This document shows, piece after piece, positions 6,505 to 8,804 of a DNA stretch of 8,804 bases. The DNA is from Acidobacteriota bacterium (GTDB lineage: Bacteria > Acidobacteriota > Terriglobia > UBA7540): NCBI GenBank assembly GCA_021784615.1, contig JAJYHU010000026.1, positions 1-8,804 on the forward strand, given 5' to 3'. Below the pieces are notes generated by a model. It did not search any database, was not told the origin of the DNA, and saw only the letters and a list, made by a program, of their open reading frames with translations. Within the stretch, counting starts at the first letter, position 1; each line of letters begins with the position of its first letter. The position numbers were made by a program, and so were the translations under genes.

Positions 6505-7686
6505 ATGACAGACAACGGAAATGGTGAAGGACTGCGGGTCGACTTTTCAGATAACATTCGGCGCGGAGCCAAAATCAAGGTGATCGGCGTCGGCGGAGGC
6601 GGCGGAAACGCCATCAACCGCATGATTGCCGCCAAAGTTGAAGGCGTTGAGTTTATGGTGGCCAACACGGACCTCCAGGCGCTCGAGACTTCAAAGGCTC
6701 CCGTCAAAATCCAACTGGGCGCCAAGCTGACCAAGGGCCTTGGCGCAGGAGCGAATCCGGATGTTGGCCGGGCCGCCGCGCTCGAAGATACCGAGAAAAT
6801 TATTGAGGCTCTTGATGGTGCGGACATGATTTTTGTGACCGCCGGTTTGGGCGGAGGCACGGGCACGGGAGGCGCTCCGATTGTGGCGAGCCTGGCCAGG
6901 GAACTGGGCGCTCTGACCGTGGGCGTGGTGACCAAACCGTTTGCGTTTGAAGGGCGCAGAAGAATGACTCAGGCGGAATTCGGCCTTTCGGAGTTGGGCC
7001 AGGCGGTCGACACGGTTATCTGCATCCCCAACGAACGTCTCATGCAATATGTGGACAAAGGCACCAGTTTCTTTGAGGCGTTCCGGATTGCTGACGACGT
7101 TCTTCGCCAGGGCGTCCAGGGCATTTCCGACATCATTACCATCACGGGCATCATCAATCGCGACTTCGCGGACATTAAAACCATCATGGAAGGGATGGGA
7201 TATGCCGTGATGGGAACTGCGGTTAGCAGCGGTGAAAACCGCGCTATAGACGCCACCAGCCGCGCGATTGCCAGCCCGTTGCTTGAAGACGCCTCGATTG
7301 ACGGCGCGCAAGGCATCCTTTTGAACATAACCGGATCAAGCGCGCTCACCCTGCATGAAGTGCATGAGGCTTCCAGCATCGTTCAAAAAGCCGCCGCCGA
7401 GAATGCCAACATCATTTTTGGGGCGGTCCACGATGAATCAATGGAGGACTCGATCAAGGTGACGGTGATTGCCACGGGAATCAAGTCGGAAAAGATGGGT
7501 CTGAAGCCCGTCGCAGGACTTTCGCCAGCGCTGCGCACCGCTCAGCAGAGCGTCAAGAACATCAAGCTGCGGCGGGAAAAGCTTCCGGTTGAGGCTCCGG
7601 CGGAAAACTTGACCGTGGAAATTCCCAATGACGACCTGGACGTTCCGGCCTTTATGCGCCGGCCGCTGCGGAAAGATACAGATTGA
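6505..7686 (+). CDS. ftsZ: FtsZ, tubulin-like cell division GTPase
   Basis: FtsZ polymerises with GTP into the cytoplasmic Z-ring that organises septation. The product is 393 residues, a normal length. The N-terminal glycine loop IGVGGGGGNAINRM is at residues 27-40, NTDLQAL follows, and the tubulin signature GGGTGTGGAP is at 116-125. PFAFEGRRR comes next. The catalytic T7 loop is NRDFAD (218-223), with Asp220 and Asp223 in place for GTP hydrolysis across the dimer interface. The second position is Arg rather than the common Leu or Val. After the globular core (to about 335) comes a short charged linker of about 40 residues, then the conserved C-terminal peptide DDLDVPAFMRRPL (376-388), the docking site for FtsA and other partners. 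The ATG has a strong ribosome binding site. All catalytic features are intact. Confidence 0.99.
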   Translation: MTDNGNGEGLRVDFSDNIRRGAKIKVIGVGGGGGNAINRMIAAKVEGVEFMVANTDLQALETSKAPVKIQLGAKLTKGLGAGANPDVGRAAALEDTEKIIEALDGADMIFVTAGLGGGTGTGGAPIVASLARELGALTVGVVTKPFAFEGRRRMTQAEFGLSELGQAVDTVICIPNERLMQYVDKGTSFFEAFRIADDVLRQGVQGISDIITITGIINRDFADIKTIMEGMGYAVMGTAVSSGENRAIDATSRAIASPLLEDASIDGAQGILLNITGSSALTLHEVHEASSIVQKAAAENANIIFGAVHDESMEDSIKVTVIATGIKSEKMGLKPVAGLSPALRTAQQSVKNIKLRREKLPVEAPAENLTVEIPNDDLDVPAFMRRPLRKDTD

Positions 7687-7852
7687 AGGATGGCTCCCGC
7701 CCGGAAATAGCATGTAGCAGATCTTCAGATCTGCGGTTCTTAAGCGGCGAGTGTCAAAAGCCGCGGAACTAAAGGTTCGTGATACCCACTTCCTGCTCGC
7801 GGAAGTCCCGCGCCTCTGCGGCCCGCCTGAAGGGCGGAGAGGTTCAGGTCTG
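7687..7852 (+). other. ftsZ-hpnC spacer, rich in inverted repeats
   Basis: This 166-base gap is the longest in the window. It carries at least four stem-forming segments: 7717-7734, GCGGC/GCCGC at 7744-7764 (with outer GTTC 7736-7739 and GAAC 7766-7769), ACTTCC/GGAAGT at 7788-7806, and CCGCC/GGCGG at 7823-7837. GAAC (7766-7769) could alternatively pair with GTTC (7775-7778). No stem is followed by a clear T run, so a standard intrinsic terminator is not supported, and I see no good -35/-10 pair. The frame of hpnC is open back to a GTG at 7751, but that GTG sits in a hairpin loop and the extension looks non-coding. Confidence 0.6.
7717..7734 (+). repeat. Perfect palindrome, possible REP-like unit
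   Basis: GCAGATCT and AGATCTGC are exact reverse complements separated by TC. As RNA this would fold with a 7-pair stem and a TTCA tetraloop. Palindromes of this style next to a GTAG are, from memory, common as dispersed intergenic repeats in some Acidobacteriota genomes. Only one copy is visible here, so the repeat status is inferred. It lies 30 bases after the ftsZ stop and could mark the mRNA 3' end or protect it. Confidence 0.5.
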
Positions 7853-8782
7853 ATGAAATCGCCCAACCCAAACTTGAAAGCGGCCTATGCGGAATGCCGT
7901 CGGCTGGCCCGGCGCCATTATGAGAATTTTCCGGTTGCCTCGCTTCTGGTGCCCCGGGACCGGCGGGATGCTCTGGCGGCCATCTACGTCTTCGCCCGCG
8001 CCGCAGACGACTTCGCGGACAAGCCGGGCGTGGAAGGGCGGCTTGATTTGCTTGCCGACTGGCGCCGCAGGCTCTATGCGTGCACGGAGAGCGAAGCGGA
8101 CGATCCGATATTTCGCGCTCTCGGCGACACGATTCGCAACTACAAACTTAGCGTGGCCAACTTGGACAATCTGCTCAAGGCCTTTGAGTCGGACGCGCGG
8201 CAATACCGCCACGAGAATTTCGCTTCTCTTATTAATTACAGCCAATACTCTGCCAACCCTATCGGACGCATGGTTCTGGAATTATTCGGGCACCGCGAGC
8301 CGGAGCTAATCGCCTATTCGGATAACATCTGCACCGCGCTCCAGCTCACCAATTTTTGGCAGGATGTGCAGGTTGACCTGGAACTCGACCGAGTTTCGTT
8401 CCCGCTTGAGGATATGGCCCGGTTCAACGTTTCTCTACAGGATCTTAGGCGCTGGGGGCTTCAAGGGCAGGGAAGGGCGGGCCGGGAACCGGACAATCGC
8501 TGGCGTGAATTGATGGAGATGGAGGTGGGCCGGACCTGGGAATTCTTCCTGAAAGGGAAGCCGTTGCCGGATAAAGTTGTTCCTGAACTGCGCCGCCAGC
8601 TTCGTCTGACTTGGCTGACGGGAACTGAGATTTTGTCTAGAATCGAAGCTGCGAACTATGACGTGTTTCGCCGGCGTCCGAAGCTGAAATGGTTCGATTA
8701 TTTGCGCTTGTACATGAAAACTCGCCGGCCAATCTCTGACGGCGATGCGGAAGTTGCGGCCGGCCCTGAACGCCGGGTATAA
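7853..8782 (+). CDS. hpnC: HpnC-like hydroxysqualene synthase (squalene/phytoene synthase family)
   Basis: This trans-isoprenyl diphosphate synthase family enzyme, if HpnC, converts presqualene diphosphate to hydroxysqualene in the HpnC/HpnD/HpnE route to squalene, the precursor of hopanoids. From ATG 7853 the product is 309 residues, close to the family's 280-300. GGAGAGG (7836-7842) lies 10 bases upstream. HYENFPVASLLVP (22-34) is characteristic of HpnC. The first Asp-rich motif is DDFAD (52-56) and the second is NFWQDVQVDLELDR (167-180), with Asp171 and Asp175 placed to bind Mg-diphosphate. Lys57 stands where the first motif usually has Glu. The enzyme lacks an obvious membrane helix. The last 15 or so residues are a non-conserved tail. 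HpnD, classical squalene synthase or phytoene synthase are the alternatives. HpnC fits best by N-terminal motif, but the assignment would be firmer with the next genes visible. Confidence 0.82.
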   Translation: MKSPNPNLKAAYAECRRLARRHYENFPVASLLVPRDRRDALAAIYVFARAADDFADKPGVEGRLDLLADWRRRLYACTESEADDPIFRALGDTIRNYKLSVANLDNLLKAFESDARQYRHENFASLINYSQYSANPIGRMVLELFGHREPELIAYSDNICTALQLTNFWQDVQVDLELDRVSFPLEDMARFNVSLQDLRRWGLQGQGRAGREPDNRWRELMEMEVGRTWEFFLKGKPLPDKVVPELRRQLRLTWLTGTEILSRIEAANYDVFRRRPKLKWFDYLRLYMKTRRPISDGDAEVAAGPERRV

Positions 8783-8804
8783 AAGGAATGTTTTTCAATC
8801 GCGC

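Noticed and set aside
6691..7311. A 206-codon open frame on the minus strand opposite ftsZ
   Set aside because: It is fully antisense to ftsZ and shows no recognisable motif. GC-rich coding DNA often leaves long open frames on the opposite strand.
7751..7852. A 34-residue N-terminal extension of hpnC from GTG 7751
   Set aside because: The GTG lies in the loop of a hairpin, has no ribosome binding site, and the extension covers inverted repeats and matches no part of the HpnC family. ATG 7853 has GGAGAGG upstream and starts just before conserved sequence.
8788..8804. A possible start of the next gene (ATG 8788) after hpnC
   Set aside because: Only 17 bases are visible, and the AAGGA before it touches the ATG, which is too close for a normal ribosome binding site. 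A following hpn gene is plausible but cannot be supported.

Overview
The window is a GC-rich division and cell wall (dcw) cluster with all genes on the + strand: the 3' part of ftsW, then murG, murC, murB, ftsQ, ftsA and ftsZ, followed after a 166-base gap by a squalene/phytoene synthase family gene that best fits hpnC (hopanoid biosynthesis). The FtsZ T7-loop variant NRDFAD, the FEPN variant in MurG, the gene order without ddl, the neighbouring hopanoid gene and the palindrome-rich spacer are together most suggestive of Acidobacteriota or a near relative. That placement is an inference from memory of these families, not a computed result.

Layout. Positions 1-630 hold the C-terminal half of FtsW, cut by the window edge. 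murG (684-1850) and murC (1891-3300) follow with short spacers. murC and murB share one base in a TGATG junction, with murB starting at 3300. A 69-base spacer leads to ftsQ (4299-5231). ftsA starts only 7 bases later at a TTG codon (5239-6462), with its ribosome binding site laid over the ftsQ stop codon. ftsZ (6505-7686) has the best Shine-Dalgarno sequence of the set. The spacer 7687-7852 contains several inverted repeats. hpnC (7853-8782) ends 22 bases before the window does.

How the genes work together. MurC and MurB carry out cytoplasmic steps of peptidoglycan precursor synthesis. MurG makes lipid II at the membrane and FtsW polymerises lipid II at the septum. FtsZ forms the Z-ring, FtsA tethers it to the membrane, and FtsQ is the periplasmic scaffold of the divisome. 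HpnC belongs to another membrane pathway, from presqualene diphosphate to hydroxysqualene on the way to squalene and hopanoids.

I found no sign of an undescribed biological system here: no tRNA, rRNA, CRISPR array, insertion sequence or defence genes. The points worth a second look are small. They are a very strong hairpin inside murG next to a perfect TATAAT in an AT-rich patch, a cysteine at the catalytic serine position of MurB, the palindromic spacer between ftsZ and hpnC, the ftsZ-hpnC neighbourhood itself, and a lysine in the first Asp-rich motif of HpnC.
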